This document shows positions 1 through 8,403 of a stretch of DNA of 35,255 nucleotides, in pieces. The notes beneath the pieces are model-generated. The model was not told the DNA's origin and searched no databases. It saw only the letters and a program-made list of their open reading frames with translations. A program made the position numbers and the translations under genes. The stretch is taken from assembly GCA_021736615.1 (NCBI GenBank), contig JAIPFN010000064.1:1-35255 (forward strand). Direction: 5' to 3'. Within the stretch, counting starts at the first letter, position 1, and each line of letters opens with the position of its first letter. Source of the stretch: Phycisphaerae bacterium (GTDB lineage: Bacteria; Planctomycetota; Phycisphaerae; Sedimentisphaerales; Anaerohalosphaeraceae).

Positions 1-1014
1 CCAGTCGCCAGCGACAGCTATCGGCATTCCCCAGGCCTGGAATCCGAATTCTCCGAAGAGCTCGAAGAGGTTATAGTCGTCTGCATATACTTCATTACCG
101 CCCCTGTTAGCTATGGTATTGCCGAAGAAGCTGTCACCGGTGCTCCAGGTGCTTTCCAGGCTTCCCCTGTTTTTGATGTTGCCGTAATCATAGTAGCTGA
201 CACCACCGATGGCGTATCTTTTGCCTTCGAGCTGTTTTTTGATGTATGACTGTGCTCCCCACAGCGAAGTGTCCACGCCGGCAGAATCTTCATCGACCCA
301 GAATCCGGCGCCTGTAAAATAAATTTTGGTACTGTCATCAAGGTCCCGGACATAACTTATAGCTCCGCCTTCCGGGCTTATGTTGTCATCCCAGATGAGC
401 TTGGTCTTAAGCGGAACATAAAACGGCATTTTCATTTTACCGGCATAAACATTCAATCCTTCAATCGATGCCGGATGCCAGTCTAAATACGCCCAGTCAA
501 GAAGGAAATCCTTCGTTGAAAAGCTGTTATCCAATGTCTGGTTGCTGGAAACAGGATCGGCGGTACCGCTGACAAATCTGAATTTGGCATCTAACTCATC
601 GTTGACTTCGACACCGAGTTTAAAGCGTGCACGGAAACGATGTCTGCTCCGGCCTTTTTGCCAGTCGGTGTCGGCGTAGGTGTCAGCTGTTTCGTGGCGG
701 TATCTGAAGTCGCCGCCGAAGCTGAGCTTGTTGAGCCATGCCGGTACCTGGGCGACGGCATCCTGAGCGACTGGTTCTTTGTTTTCGAGAACCTTGGTTA
801 CTCCGGTTTCGATCAGTTTTTCGCTGACCTGCTTTTCAGTTTGTCTTTCGGCTTTAAGCTCGGCAAGTTCTGTCTGAAGCTGCTTTAGAGCGATTTCCAG
901 TTTTTCGATCCGAGCATCGGATGCGGCATCGGCAAAAGCCCGGTTGGCGGTAGTGACAGCCACGAGCAAACAGATCAGTAAGGCAGTTACTAATTTTTTA
1001 CAGTTTCTTTCCAT
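1..1014 (-). CDS. putative outer-membrane porin (3' end cut by window edge)
   Basis: Reading the minus strand from ATG at 1012-1014 gives 338 codons with no stop before the window edge, so the C-terminus is missing. Residues 1-28 form a signal peptide (KKLVTALLICLLVAVTTANRA). A short coiled coil follows (about 33-65, DARIEKLEIALKQLQTELAE), then a region that looks like alternating beta strands (FGGDFRYRHE, DFLLDWAYLDW, NVYAGKMKMPF, YFTGAGFW). This order, signal peptide, periplasmic coiled coil, then a barrel, is typical of phosphate-selective or putative porins of Gram-negative bacteria. An AAAGGA ribosome-binding site lies 7-12 nt upstream. It is transcribed divergently from nothing close by, and no operon partner is visible. 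The porin assignment is by overall architecture; the substrate cannot be told. Confidence 0.75.
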   Translation of the reverse strand, partial: MERNCKKLVTALLICLLVAVTTANRAFADAASDARIEKLEIALKQLQTELAELKAERQTEKQVSEKLIETGVTKVLENKEPVAQDAVAQVPAWLNKLSFGGDFRYRHETADTYADTDWQKGRSRHRFRARFKLGVEVNDELDAKFRFVSGTADPVSSNQTLDNSFSTKDFLLDWAYLDWHPASIEGLNVYAGKMKMPFYVPLKTKLIWDDNISPEGGAISYVRDLDDSTKIYFTGAGFWVDEDSAGVDTSLWGAQSYIKKQLEGKRYAIGGVSYYDYGNIKNRGSLESTWSTGDSFFGNTIANRGGNEVYADDYNLFELFGEFGFQAWGMPIAVAGDW

Positions 1015-1377
1015 TAAACATATTCCTTTCTACAATCAGGTTACTAAATACTCTCTGAGGTCAATAACCGCTGCGCGATTACTTAATGTCAGGGGTTACT
1101 TTGATTTTCGAGGGCTATTTATTTTGAAGGTTGGCCGTGTGTGTACTAAGCAATCGAAAATATGACAAAAATCCGGATCGGAGATGCCAGAACTAATTTT
1201 TATACATTTTCATTATGATGTTCTTCTATAAAAAAGTAAACTTAACAACTTATAGACCTCGCAAGCCTTTTTGTGGGGGATTCCCAGTTTATTCATGGGG
1301 TATTATAACAAAAGCGGTATTTAAATGCAAATAAATTTCATAGGGTAGATCTGGCGAGTGCGAGGTTGTTTAGCAGC
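1015..1377. other. intergenic region without a recognised gene
   Basis: This 363-bp gap separates the porin gene start from the 3' end of the aminotransferase gene, both on the minus strand. The only open frame across it is short and unconvincing. An 8-bp inverted repeat (ACCTCGCA near 1256, TGCGAGGT near 1357) spans about 110 bp. It has no T tract, so I do not call it a terminator. No clear consensus promoter for the porin was found. Confidence 0.5.
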
Positions 1378-2514
1378 TTAAAGTTGCTGAATCGCCGTTT
1401 TCATCCTTTCCAGGGCTGTTTTCAGGGTTTGTTTCGGGCATCCGAAGTTTAGCCTCATGTGGTCAGTTCGGCCGAAGTCGATTCCGGCGCACATACCAAC
1501 CCCTGCTTTTTCGAAGAATTCCGGCGGGTTCGGCAGGTTCAGTTTTGACACGTCGATCCATGCCAGGTAGGTTGCTTCTATGTGGTCCATCGACAGTTCG
1601 GGAGTTTCGGCGATGAATGCTTCGACCATGTCGCGGTTGTTTCGCAGGTATTCGATCAGTTCTTTGTGCCAGTCAGCTGAGTCTCTATATGCCGCCAGAG
1701 TTGCGACGTATCCCAACGCGTTTACCCATGGGACTATTCCGGATCGTTTGCTGATGAACTTTTCTCTCAGTTTATCGTTTGGGATGATTGCCAGTCCGCA
1801 GCTTAGTCCGGGCAGGTTGAATGTTTTGGCCGCCGACAGCAGGGTTATTGTGTTTGCCGCCGCAGCGGCTGAGAGGGTTGCTGTCGGGATGTGCTTTTTG
1901 TCGTCGAGGATCAGCTTGCTGTGTATCTCGTCCGAGCATATTTTGATGCCGTTTTCCAGACAGATTTTCGTTATTGCATCCAGTTCGTCGCGGTCGTAAA
2001 CGCGGCCTACCGGGTTGTGCGGGTTGCAGAGCAATAGCAATTTGGTTTTCGGAGTTATCGCGTTTTTGAAGGCTTCAAGGTCAAAGGTATAGCGGTCATT
2101 TTGCCTTGTCAGCGGGATCGATACCAGTTTTTGTGTTTTCGCAGGCGCGGTAAAGAACGGCGGATAAACGGGGCTGAATGTTATTATCTCGTCGCCGTCG
2201 CCGCCTGCGGCATGGCAGGAAAGGTGAAGTGCCGATACCAGGCCCGGCAGCCAGATGATCCAGTCGGGCTCGATCTGCCAGCCGTATTTGTCGCTGATTC
2301 TTTTGACGATGACGTCGATTAGTTCCTGCGGCGCCACCGCATATCCGAACACGCCGTGATCGATGCGGTTGTGGAGCTGGTCCATGACAGCCGGTGGCGA
2401 CTGGAAATCCATGTCGGCGACCCACAAAGGTATAATGTCAGTTCCCGCATACTTGTCCCATTTCAGGCTGCAAGTTCCGCGACGGTCTATTATTTTGTCA
2501 AAGCAGTTATTCAT
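1378..2514 (-). CDS. patB: MalY/PatB-family PLP-dependent aminotransferase / C-S lyase
   Basis: A 378-residue protein of fold-type I PLP enzymes. Visible landmarks are the N-terminal IIPLWVADMDF segment typical of MalY/PatB, the NPHNPVGRV loop (164-172), SDEIHSKL (194-201) holding the cofactor-ring Asp, and SAAKTFN with the Schiff-base lysine at about K230. Known members are cystathionine beta-lyases or related C-S lyases releasing pyruvate, ammonia and a thiol; MalY also acts as a regulator in enterics. The length matches the family (about 380-390). The start is the ATG giving MNNCFDKIID; no strong Shine-Dalgarno is seen. It stands alone, with 363 bp downstream and 378 bp upstream free of genes. 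The family call is firm; the choice between cystathionine beta-lyase and another C-S lyase is open. Confidence 0.9.
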   Translation of the reverse strand: MNNCFDKIIDRRGTCSLKWDKYAGTDIIPLWVADMDFQSPPAVMDQLHNRIDHGVFGYAVAPQELIDVIVKRISDKYGWQIEPDWIIWLPGLVSALHLSCHAAGGDGDEIITFSPVYPPFFTAPAKTQKLVSIPLTRQNDRYTFDLEAFKNAITPKTKLLLLCNPHNPVGRVYDRDELDAITKICLENGIKICSDEIHSKLILDDKKHIPTATLSAAAAANTITLLSAAKTFNLPGLSCGLAIIPNDKLREKFISKRSGIVPWVNALGYVATLAAYRDSADWHKELIEYLRNNRDMVEAFIAETPELSMDHIEATYLAWIDVSKLNLPNPPEFFEKAGVGMCAGIDFGRTDHMRLNFGCPKQTLKTALERMKTAIQQL

Positions 2515-2892
2515 CTGCGTATTTAACCACAGATTACACGGGTTTTCACGGATTATTTCAGAAAAAGGGTTCCTGTTTTTTCTTTTTTCCGGATATTTCC
2601 TTTAATATTTTGATAATGTTGGTTATTGTAAGAGAGCTGTTTTAGAGCGGATTTCTGGCTATGACAATTCAATGCAATCAGATTGTCCCGCCGAGCTGGG
2701 AAAAAGAAAGCTACTGACAAAGGTGATTAAAATGGTTAAAACGAACGCAAAAATAGGTGACTGTCCCCTATTGTTCAGCGGCAGGGTATCTTCTAAAACA
2801 TCATATACATCATTTAGAAAAAGAAGTCACGCTGGCAAAATAATTTCTTCAAATCGTATTGGAGAATTTCTCATATAAAGGTTTCTTGTCGG
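2515..2892. other. intergenic region with dispersed-repeat-like fragments
   Basis: 378 bp between divergently transcribed genes. About 2527-2560 reads CCACAGATTACACGGG followed by TTTTCACGGATTA, which resembles an intergenic sequence seen repeatedly in unrelated environmental genomes (recalled, not searched). Near 2753-2770 is AATAGGTGACTGTCCCCTA, similar to short sequences often found beside REP-associated tyrosine transposase genes, but no transposase is present. A 68-codon open frame (2672-2878) has no recognisable domain and I do not annotate it. Confidence 0.4.
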
Positions 2893-3771
2893 ATGAAAAA
2901 TGTTTGCCTGTTAGACAACCCAATATCCGGTTCGCACATTCACTCCGGTCGGGTGGCGGACTTATTGGCACTGTTGAAAGACAATGGTTTTAACGTAACC
3001 TGCGAAACATTGGTTTCTTTAGAACAAACCCGAAATATTATTAAATCCCAAATAGAAACAGACTGCGAGCTATTTATTGTTTCAGGCGGAGACGGGACTG
3101 TCCGTAGTGTCGCTCAGTCTCTAATCGGCACGGGAATACCTTTGTTGATTTTTCCTTCAGGCAATGAAAACTTACTGGCTACAAAACTCGGACTCAATCC
3201 GGAACCTTCTGAGGCGTGGAAAGTTATCAGTAAAGGTGAGTGCAAAAACATTGATGTCGCTCAAATAAACGCTATGATTTGTATTGCTGTGGCAGGAGTC
3301 GGTGTCGATGCAGCTATCGTTCATCACGTCCATCGCAAACGAAAAGGGCATATCACATTTTTTGATTATGTCTGGCCGACCATTAAAACCCTTCTGTCGT
3401 ATCGCCATAAAAAGATAGACATCCGTGTTGACGGGCGAGATGTTTGCTCTTGCAAAGCCTTTGTCTTTATCGGCAACATTACAGAATACGGCGGCGGCTT
3501 AAAGATTTTTGACGGTGCTGTTTGCGACGATGGACTACTGGACATGGCGATCTTCGAATGCAGCAACTTTTTTCAACTCATATATTTGTTTTTTCTTGCA
3601 GCCACGGGATGGAAAGGAAAGTCTTCGCTGATTCGGCATTTCAAGGGAAAGCAAATCACCATAAGCTCAGAGTGCAAAAGTTTGAAGACTCAGATCGACG
3701 GAGACCCGGGGCCGAAAATGCCGCTGGATATTAAAGTTGTTGCCGGCGGATTATGTTTGCTTGTGCCGTAA
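2893..3771 (+). CDS. diacylglycerol/lipid kinase family protein (DAGK catalytic domain)
   Basis: A 292-residue protein of the DAGK/YegS/LCB5 family, which phosphorylates lipid hydroxyl groups with a nucleoside triphosphate. The nucleotide-binding loop SGGDGTVRSVA begins near residue 64, and the second glycine-rich motif PSGNENLLATKLG follows at about 88. Further on, GVGVDAAIVHHV and the C-terminal KTQIDGDP block are also typical. No transmembrane helix is seen, so it probably works at the inner face of the membrane. An AAAGG element precedes the ATG by about 11 nt. The stop lies 19 nt before the GAGGAAG/ATG signal that begins the PAP2 region, so the two form a likely lipid kinase/lipid phosphatase pair. 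The exact lipid substrate is unknown. Confidence 0.88.
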   Translation: MKNVCLLDNPISGSHIHSGRVADLLALLKDNGFNVTCETLVSLEQTRNIIKSQIETDCELFIVSGGDGTVRSVAQSLIGTGIPLLIFPSGNENLLATKLGLNPEPSEAWKVISKGECKNIDVAQINAMICIAVAGVGVDAAIVHHVHRKRKGHITFFDYVWPTIKTLLSYRHKKIDIRVDGRDVCSCKAFVFIGNITEYGGGLKIFDGAVCDDGLLDMAIFECSNFFQLIYLFFLAATGWKGKSSLIRHFKGKQITISSECKSLKTQIDGDPGPKMPLDIKVVAGGLCLLVP

Positions 3772-3781
3772 TGTTAATTTC

Positions 3782-3834
3782 GAGGAAGTAATGGACGACC
3801 GAAAAAAAATATCCGATTATTATGGCTAACAATT
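3782..3834 (+). promoter_or_regulatory. strong RBS and ATG out of frame with the PAP2 ORF, with A8 slippery tract
   Basis: GAGGAAG at 3782-3788 is well spaced for ATG at 3791-3793. That frame reads MDDRKKISDYYG and stops at a TAA 12 codons on. At 3802-3809 there are eight consecutive A, read in the zero frame as CGA AAA AAA ATA, which is an A_AAA_AAA slippery heptamer. A -1 shift there, or one extra A, continues as MDDRKKNIRLLWLTILITASLL, joining the PAP2 frame with a normal positively charged N-terminus before the first membrane helix. Confidence 0.6.
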
Positions 3835-4494
3835 TTGATTACCGCATCATTGCTGGCAGGCGTTGTTATCCTGTTTGAGTGTACTTCTCTGGATTTGACG
3901 GTGCAGGATAAATTTTATGATTTTCAAACGGGTGAGTGGTTAATCGACCGAAACAATTCACTATTGGATTTATTTTTCTATTCCGGTCCGAAATATTTAC
4001 TCGTCGCCTTTGGAGTTTTTTGCTTAGGGAAAGTTATTTTTACCCCGAAAAGCAAACAGCCGATCAGGGACCGCTATTTCAAGATATGCCTTTTCCTGGC
4101 ACTGGTTCCACTGACTATTTCCGGCATAAAGAAAGTGTCCAATATTTATACTCCGGCCCAGACGGACCGCTATGGCGGAAAGTATCTTCATGTGGGTCTG
4201 TTTGAAGACTATCCAGCTGATTTTACTCCGGACAAACCCGGACGGGGGTGGCCTGCCGGTCATGCAAGCGGTGGTTTTTCTTTGATGGGATTATATTATT
4301 TCTTTACTAAAAAATCCCATCGAATCTTTGGGCTTTCTCTTGGATTGGCTGCCGGATGGATTACAGGAATCTATCAAACTCTCAATGGTCAACATTATAT
4401 CAGCCACACAATTGTCACGATGCTGCTGGCGTGGATGCTCATTAACCTGATTGAGTTAATCGGCCAACTTAAATCCAGTAAATCCCGACATTAA
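3835..4494 (+). CDS. PAP2-family membrane phosphatase
   Basis: The open frame from TTG 3835 encodes 219 residues with several hydrophobic helices (about 1-15, 53-69, 84-97, 165-181, 192-209). PAP2 motifs are seen: the PAGH variant of PSGH at 140-143 within WPAGHASGGFSLMG, and SHTIVTMLLAW with the conserved His at about 191. A basic stretch KKVSNIYTPAQTDR lies in place of motif 1. Members dephosphorylate lipid phosphates (phosphatidate, undecaprenyl pyrophosphate, lipid A) on the outer face of the inner membrane. The TTG has no Shine-Dalgarno and would start inside the first helix. The true start is probably ATG 3791, reached through a frame change at an A8 tract; this could be slippage, a mutation or a base-call error. 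It lies downstream of a lipid kinase gene. Confidence 0.82.
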   Translation: MITASLLAGVVILFECTSLDLTVQDKFYDFQTGEWLIDRNNSLLDLFFYSGPKYLLVAFGVFCLGKVIFTPKSKQPIRDRYFKICLFLALVPLTISGIKKVSNIYTPAQTDRYGGKYLHVGLFEDYPADFTPDKPGRGWPAGHASGGFSLMGLYYFFTKKSHRIFGLSLGLAAGWITGIYQTLNGQHYISHTIVTMLLAWMLINLIELIGQLKSSKSRH

Positions 4495-4514
4495 AAATTC
4501 CGCAAAATGAAAAC

Positions 4515-4549
4515 CGGTACAGAATGGAACAGTTTTGGTACCGCTTTTT
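4515..4549 (+). terminator. possible rho-independent terminator after the PAP2 gene
   Basis: CGGTAC (4515-4520) can pair with GTACCG (4538-4543) across a 17-nt loop and is followed by CTTTTT. It lies 20 bp after the PAP2 stop. The stem is short and the loop long, so this is a moderate call. Confidence 0.4.
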
Positions 4550-4588
4550 CAGTCGCATGTTTTGGGTTGATTTAGAAATGTCTAGTGC

Positions 4589-4625
4589 AAAAAAACGCCC
4601 GCCTGGGAATACTCTCAGGCGGGCG
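4589..4625 (-). terminator. strong rho-independent terminator of the dockerin-like protein gene
   Basis: A perfect 10-bp GC-rich stem, CGCCCGCCTG (4596-4605) with CAGGCGGGCG (4616-4625), encloses a 10-nt loop. Read on the minus strand it is followed by seven T (the A tract at 4589-4595). It lies just downstream of the stop of the minus-strand gene at 4656-5765. Confidence 0.9.
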
Positions 4626-4655
4626 ATATTTATTACTTGATTGTAAACTGGTTGT

Positions 4656-5765
4656 TTATGCGCCAGGTTTGTCAACCGGTGCTGTTATCGCATAATCTTC
4701 AAGCCAATCGTCGGCTAATACCGCAAAATCTGCGAGATCCGTAATGCAATTGCCGTCCATGTCAGTTTTGTCGAATACAGCCACTCCGGCGGCAATACCG
4801 GCCGTGCAGGCATCATCGTAAACGTCAATTGTTATGGTATCTGTTATTGCAACCGAACCCGGGCGGGTAACGGCAAGTGCTATCGTAACGATAGACGGGT
4901 TGTTGGTATTTTTGGTGATAGTAACATCTGTAGTCTCAGCAGTTTCGTCTGAGAAAACAACACCATTGGCAGGTTCGGCGGTCCAGAGATATGTCAACTG
5001 CGGCTCTAAGGGGTCGTTATTGGTAATGTTGTTTGGATCCAGTGTTACCGCTTTGCCGGACCAGGTAATCCAGTTGTCGCCAATATCGACAGTAGGTGCC
5101 AGCGGATCGTCGACCGATATATCGAGATGGAATTTCATATCTCTGCTCACATTGTTCATGGTAGTGTCGCCAACCCCATTACCGGCGGTGCCGGACATGT
5201 ATCGCGTGCCGCCTGCATATTCGTCGTTGGTAACGACAATATACGGAATTCCTGTCTGCCAGGCCGATGTGCTGGTGGTCATGCCTACATCGATACCATA
5301 CTCCGTGCCGGGCGACAACAAAACCGGTTCGTCAAATGTCCAGGTCATGTATTCACTTGAGTTCCATGTGAAGTCCTGAGTAGCCGTCTCACTGTAAATC
5401 TCGGTGAATACCCATGTCGACGAGTCACCAGGAACGACTCTGTCGATCGTTCCAACGCGAATGACATACCCTTTAGTAGGCTCTGCTTTTTGAGTATCCG
5501 ATATCTGATACGTAATAGCGTTGAGCAGAGAATTGTCGCTGCCGGTCGTAAACGTCTGGCCCTTTGGATAGCCGGACGCCTTCGTATCGGCCCACCACTT
5601 ATCCAAAGCAACCTGCGCTCCGAGGTTTGCTATGTCAAGATTGTTGACTGCCGGAGCCGTATCGCTAGCTGACATCGTCGCTGCGTTTGCCGGTACCGCT
5701 GCCAGGGTAGCAATCGCCATGACTGCCAGACTTAATACTGTCTTAATTCGTTTATTTTTATTCAT
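4656..5765 (-). CDS. secreted protein with PKD/Ig-like domain and C-terminal dockerin-like repeat
   Basis: 369 residues. An N-terminal signal peptide (KTVLSLAVMAIATLAAVPANA, cleavage near residue 29) is followed by a beta-rich domain of about 160 residues (GQTFTTGSDNSLLNAITYQ ... GYVIRVGTIDRVV ... TWTFDEPVLLSPGTEYGIDVG) that resembles non-catalytic beta-sandwich modules of secreted planctomycete proteins. Residues about 222-320 form a PKD/Ig-like domain (WITWSGKAVTLD ... YLWTAEP ... DTITIDVYDDAC). Near the C-terminus DMDGNCITDLADFAVLADDWL is a single dockerin-like repeat. No catalytic motif is visible. AGGAG lies 7 nt before the ATG. It is 46 bp downstream of the SASA esterase gene, whose PKD-like and C-terminal modules are closely related, so the two are probably co-transcribed and may be exported together. 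Function is unknown. Confidence 0.8.
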   Translation of the reverse strand: MNKNKRIKTVLSLAVMAIATLAAVPANAATMSASDTAPAVNNLDIANLGAQVALDKWWADTKASGYPKGQTFTTGSDNSLLNAITYQISDTQKAEPTKGYVIRVGTIDRVVPGDSSTWVFTEIYSETATQDFTWNSSEYMTWTFDEPVLLSPGTEYGIDVGMTTSTSAWQTGIPYIVVTNDEYAGGTRYMSGTAGNGVGDTTMNNVSRDMKFHLDISVDDPLAPTVDIGDNWITWSGKAVTLDPNNITNNDPLEPQLTYLWTAEPANGVVFSDETAETTDVTITKNTNNPSIVTIALAVTRPGSVAITDTITIDVYDDACTAGIAAGVAVFDKTDMDGNCITDLADFAVLADDWLEDYAITAPVDKPGA

Positions 5766-5811
5766 GATTTACTCCTGTAAATATTAAGTAATATTAAATT
5801 AAATAACTGAA

Positions 5812-8403
5812 TTATTTAGCGATCGGTTCAGTTATCGAAGAATCCTTAAGCCATGCCGAAGCCATCTCGGCCAGATCTTCCAGACCTGTCTTACAGTTTT
5901 CATTGAAGTCAGCCCGATATTCCGCACCGAGGCCAAGACCGTAACGAGTAGCCATACAGGCATTATCGTAAACGTCGAGGGTTATGGTGTCGGTTTTTGC
6001 TGGATTAGTTTCGTCATTGACAGCAACAGTTACTGTTATTGCAGATACGGCACTGGAAATGGGACGGTCAGGAGTGACGCTAAGCTGGACGTCGTCGAAA
6101 TTGAATTCACCACCGTCAGGCCCGGTACACGACAGACGAATCTGCAGAGGCAAACCGATCTGATCCGGTTGCGCTGCGGAGGAATCATAAGTAATCTCTG
6201 AAGAATAGAATTGTTCAGTGGTTGCGGCTATGCCGTTGTCGTCTACGGCGATGACGGTGTCACCGGCAAGGAGTTCAACTTTGTAAGTTGAGGTTGCATA
6301 ACCGGCGTTTTTGCCAACCTTGACAGACAGGGTATATGTTCTTTCTGTTGCCAGGGTCTCGGTAAGAACCTGCGAAAGTGAAGTGTTTCCATTTACAAAC
6401 ACAACGTTTTCGCCCTCTGGTGCAATTCCGCCATAGGCCGGGTAACCGTCGCTGTCCGGGACACCAGGATTCCAGATTCCAACCCCAGAACCGGCACCGG
6501 TCCAGCCTGGGGTGTTGTTCCAGGTGTAATCACCGTCAGCAAGTACAGGATCTTCAAAGCCTGCGTTTGCGATTGCGATATTACCGAAATCTTTTGTGAT
6601 CGTAATCGCCGGAGCCGGATCGTCTGGGCCTGGATCGAAATTAACCGTAACACCGGCAGGAGCGTTAGTTGTCCAGAGATAACTCAGGGTTGAACCGCCG
6701 TCATCGACAACATCCAAATTCAACGGTACGCTTTCACCCGACCAGGTGATCGTATCTGTTGTCGTGCCATTTGTCAGTATATCGACAGATTTAATTTGTG
6801 CATCGTTGGTAAACATATAGATGCGGCCCGGGACCATGCACGGATCACCGTCGGTGTAGTCAATAACACCCGGATCGCCGTTTAGATACGAATCCACCTG
6901 CCAGTAGTATTTTCCAGGACCCGGTGGAGTAAATGTATAGGAACTGATGTTTTGACCGGAGACAATTCTTGTGTAGTCACCGGGATTGTTAGGATCGGTA
7001 CTAATCTCTGTGCCAAACCATACGTCGACATATGTTTCGGTTGCATCGTTAGTGTTCGGGTCCATATTCTCCCATTCCAGCGTTACAGCGGCTGGATAAG
7101 CGGCAACCAGTTCGCCGTATGTCGGCGAAATAATTCTCGCAGTAGTTGAATTGTCAGCCACCAGCATCCCGGCCATCGCTCGTCCCAGGGCATCGCCGAC
7201 CAGCATATAGGTTTCGGCATTGTGATTGTAATGGTAACCCGTAGTGGTTGGAGAGATGCTGCCGTCACGCCAGAAACCTCGTGCCTCAACGGTCTTGACG
7301 TTGCCTTCAAACTCAGGGTGCCTGGCAGGATCGCCTGCGGCAAGCTGACCATTGGCAACGGTAAGGGCGCCTCCGGTCATATCCCAACCGTTTTCAGCAT
7401 AGGTCGCGAGCACGAATGGCGCATTCGTTTTAATCTTACCCGGGTAGCGGTTTTCGAAGTAATCACGGATGTCATTGATAAAGTTGACCATGTTGAGCTC
7501 GTAACGGCTTGCCATAGGTTCGCCCATATCCTTGTTTCCCTGCCACCAGACATAACCTGCGATCTCGAATCCCTGGGCGGCATACTCAGGGTACTCGGTG
7601 GCAAAGTTATCCAGGATATCGGCAGCATTGAAAACCGTATAGACGTTCCAGTTGGCGGAAGATTCCGCGCCAACTCCCGGCTCTGAGGCCGCACTTGACG
7701 TGTGCACGGTCTTGCTGATGTAGATCTGACCATTATTTGTGACCTGACAATTCGCGGGATAAGCCGTAGCGTCAGCCCATGCAGGTGCGCCCATATCACT
7801 TTCGGCCAGGAAGCAATCGTCCCACTGCTTACCGGCATACCATACAAACGGCGTCGGACCGGCGCCTGTCAGCCAGCTGTTGGGACTCTCGCCGTAAGCT
7901 GCATATGTATTGCCGTTATAATCGAACCGCTCGGTGCTCGGAGGAGCATAGTCCCAACTGATGCTGCGATTGCCTATGGAGGATTTGATGACGATGACCG
8001 GTTCGTCGTAGCAATATCCCATGACATGGCCAAAGCCCAGTTCCGGGCCGAAGTGCGAACTGTTGGCGCCGAATTTCGGAGTCAGCGGACCATCGCCAAA
8101 TGCAGAGATCACACCTCTATACATAACATCATTTCTTACCGTCCAGCCGCCGGTAGTATCATCGACAAGCCAGGGAAACATGCCGGCATCTGTGATAGTT
8201 TCCAGAGTCCCCGCCTCACTACCGGCGATTCTACCGAAACCCACCATGTTCGATTGGCCCGCCAGAATAAACACTTTAACCGGTATTTTTTTATTAGGTG
8301 TTAATGCATCCGGATCAGGTAACACTTCCGGGACATCAATAGCAACGGCCAGGCTTTGCAAAACCAGTACGGCTAACAGAATTAGTAACTTTTGTTTTTT
8401 CAT
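5812..8403 (-). CDS. secreted SASA/CE6-type carbohydrate esterase with beta-sandwich and dockerin-like modules
   Basis: 863 residues. The signal peptide (LLILLAVLVLQSLAVA) precedes a sialate-O-acetylesterase/CE6-type SGNH domain (about 40-410): VKVFILAGQSNM holds the catalytic Ser, GYVWWQGNKDM matches the oxyanion-hole block, and GYHYNHNAETYMLVG near 400 carries the likely catalytic His. A fibronectin/Ig-like region (about 425-530) and a PKD-like domain follow. A jelly-roll-type module beginning IANAGFEDPVLADGDYTW appears inserted into the PKD-like domain, whose last strands resume at SAITVTVAVNDE and end DTITLDVYDNAC. The C-terminus has a degenerate dockerin-like repeat (DFNENCKTGLEDLAEMASAWL). 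Family members remove O-acetyl groups from polysaccharides or sialic acid; the substrate is unknown. AAGGAG precedes the ATG. Confidence 0.88.
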   Translation of the reverse strand: MKKQKLLILLAVLVLQSLAVAIDVPEVLPDPDALTPNKKIPVKVFILAGQSNMVGFGRIAGSEAGTLETITDAGMFPWLVDDTTGGWTVRNDVMYRGVISAFGDGPLTPKFGANSSHFGPELGFGHVMGYCYDEPVIVIKSSIGNRSISWDYAPPSTERFDYNGNTYAAYGESPNSWLTGAGPTPFVWYAGKQWDDCFLAESDMGAPAWADATAYPANCQVTNNGQIYISKTVHTSSAASEPGVGAESSANWNVYTVFNAADILDNFATEYPEYAAQGFEIAGYVWWQGNKDMGEPMASRYELNMVNFINDIRDYFENRYPGKIKTNAPFVLATYAENGWDMTGGALTVANGQLAAGDPARHPEFEGNVKTVEARGFWRDGSISPTTTGYHYNHNAETYMLVGDALGRAMAGMLVADNSTTARIISPTYGELVAAYPAAVTLEWENMDPNTNDATETYVDVWFGTEISTDPNNPGDYTRIVSGQNISSYTFTPPGPGKYYWQVDSYLNGDPGVIDYTDGDPCMVPGRIYMFTNDAQIKSVDILTNGTTTDTITWSGESVPLNLDVVDDGGSTLSYLWTTNAPAGVTVNFDPGPDDPAPAITITKDFGNIAIANAGFEDPVLADGDYTWNNTPGWTGAGSGVGIWNPGVPDSDGYPAYGGIAPEGENVVFVNGNTSLSQVLTETLATERTYTLSVKVGKNAGYATSTYKVELLAGDTVIAVDDNGIAATTEQFYSSEITYDSSAAQPDQIGLPLQIRLSCTGPDGGEFNFDDVQLSVTPDRPISSAVSAITVTVAVNDETNPAKTDTITLDVYDNACMATRYGLGLGAEYRADFNENCKTGLEDLAEMASAWLKDSSITEPIAK

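Noticed and set aside
944..1165. Small plus-strand frame overlapping the porin start
   Set aside because: It overlaps the signal-peptide coding part of the porin on the other strand and has no ribosome site or recognisable sequence.
2753..2775. REP-associated tyrosine transposase remnant
   Set aside because: Only a short AATAGGTGACTGTCCCCTA sequence is present. There is no transposase frame and no clear hairpin, so it is noted only as a repeat-like fragment.
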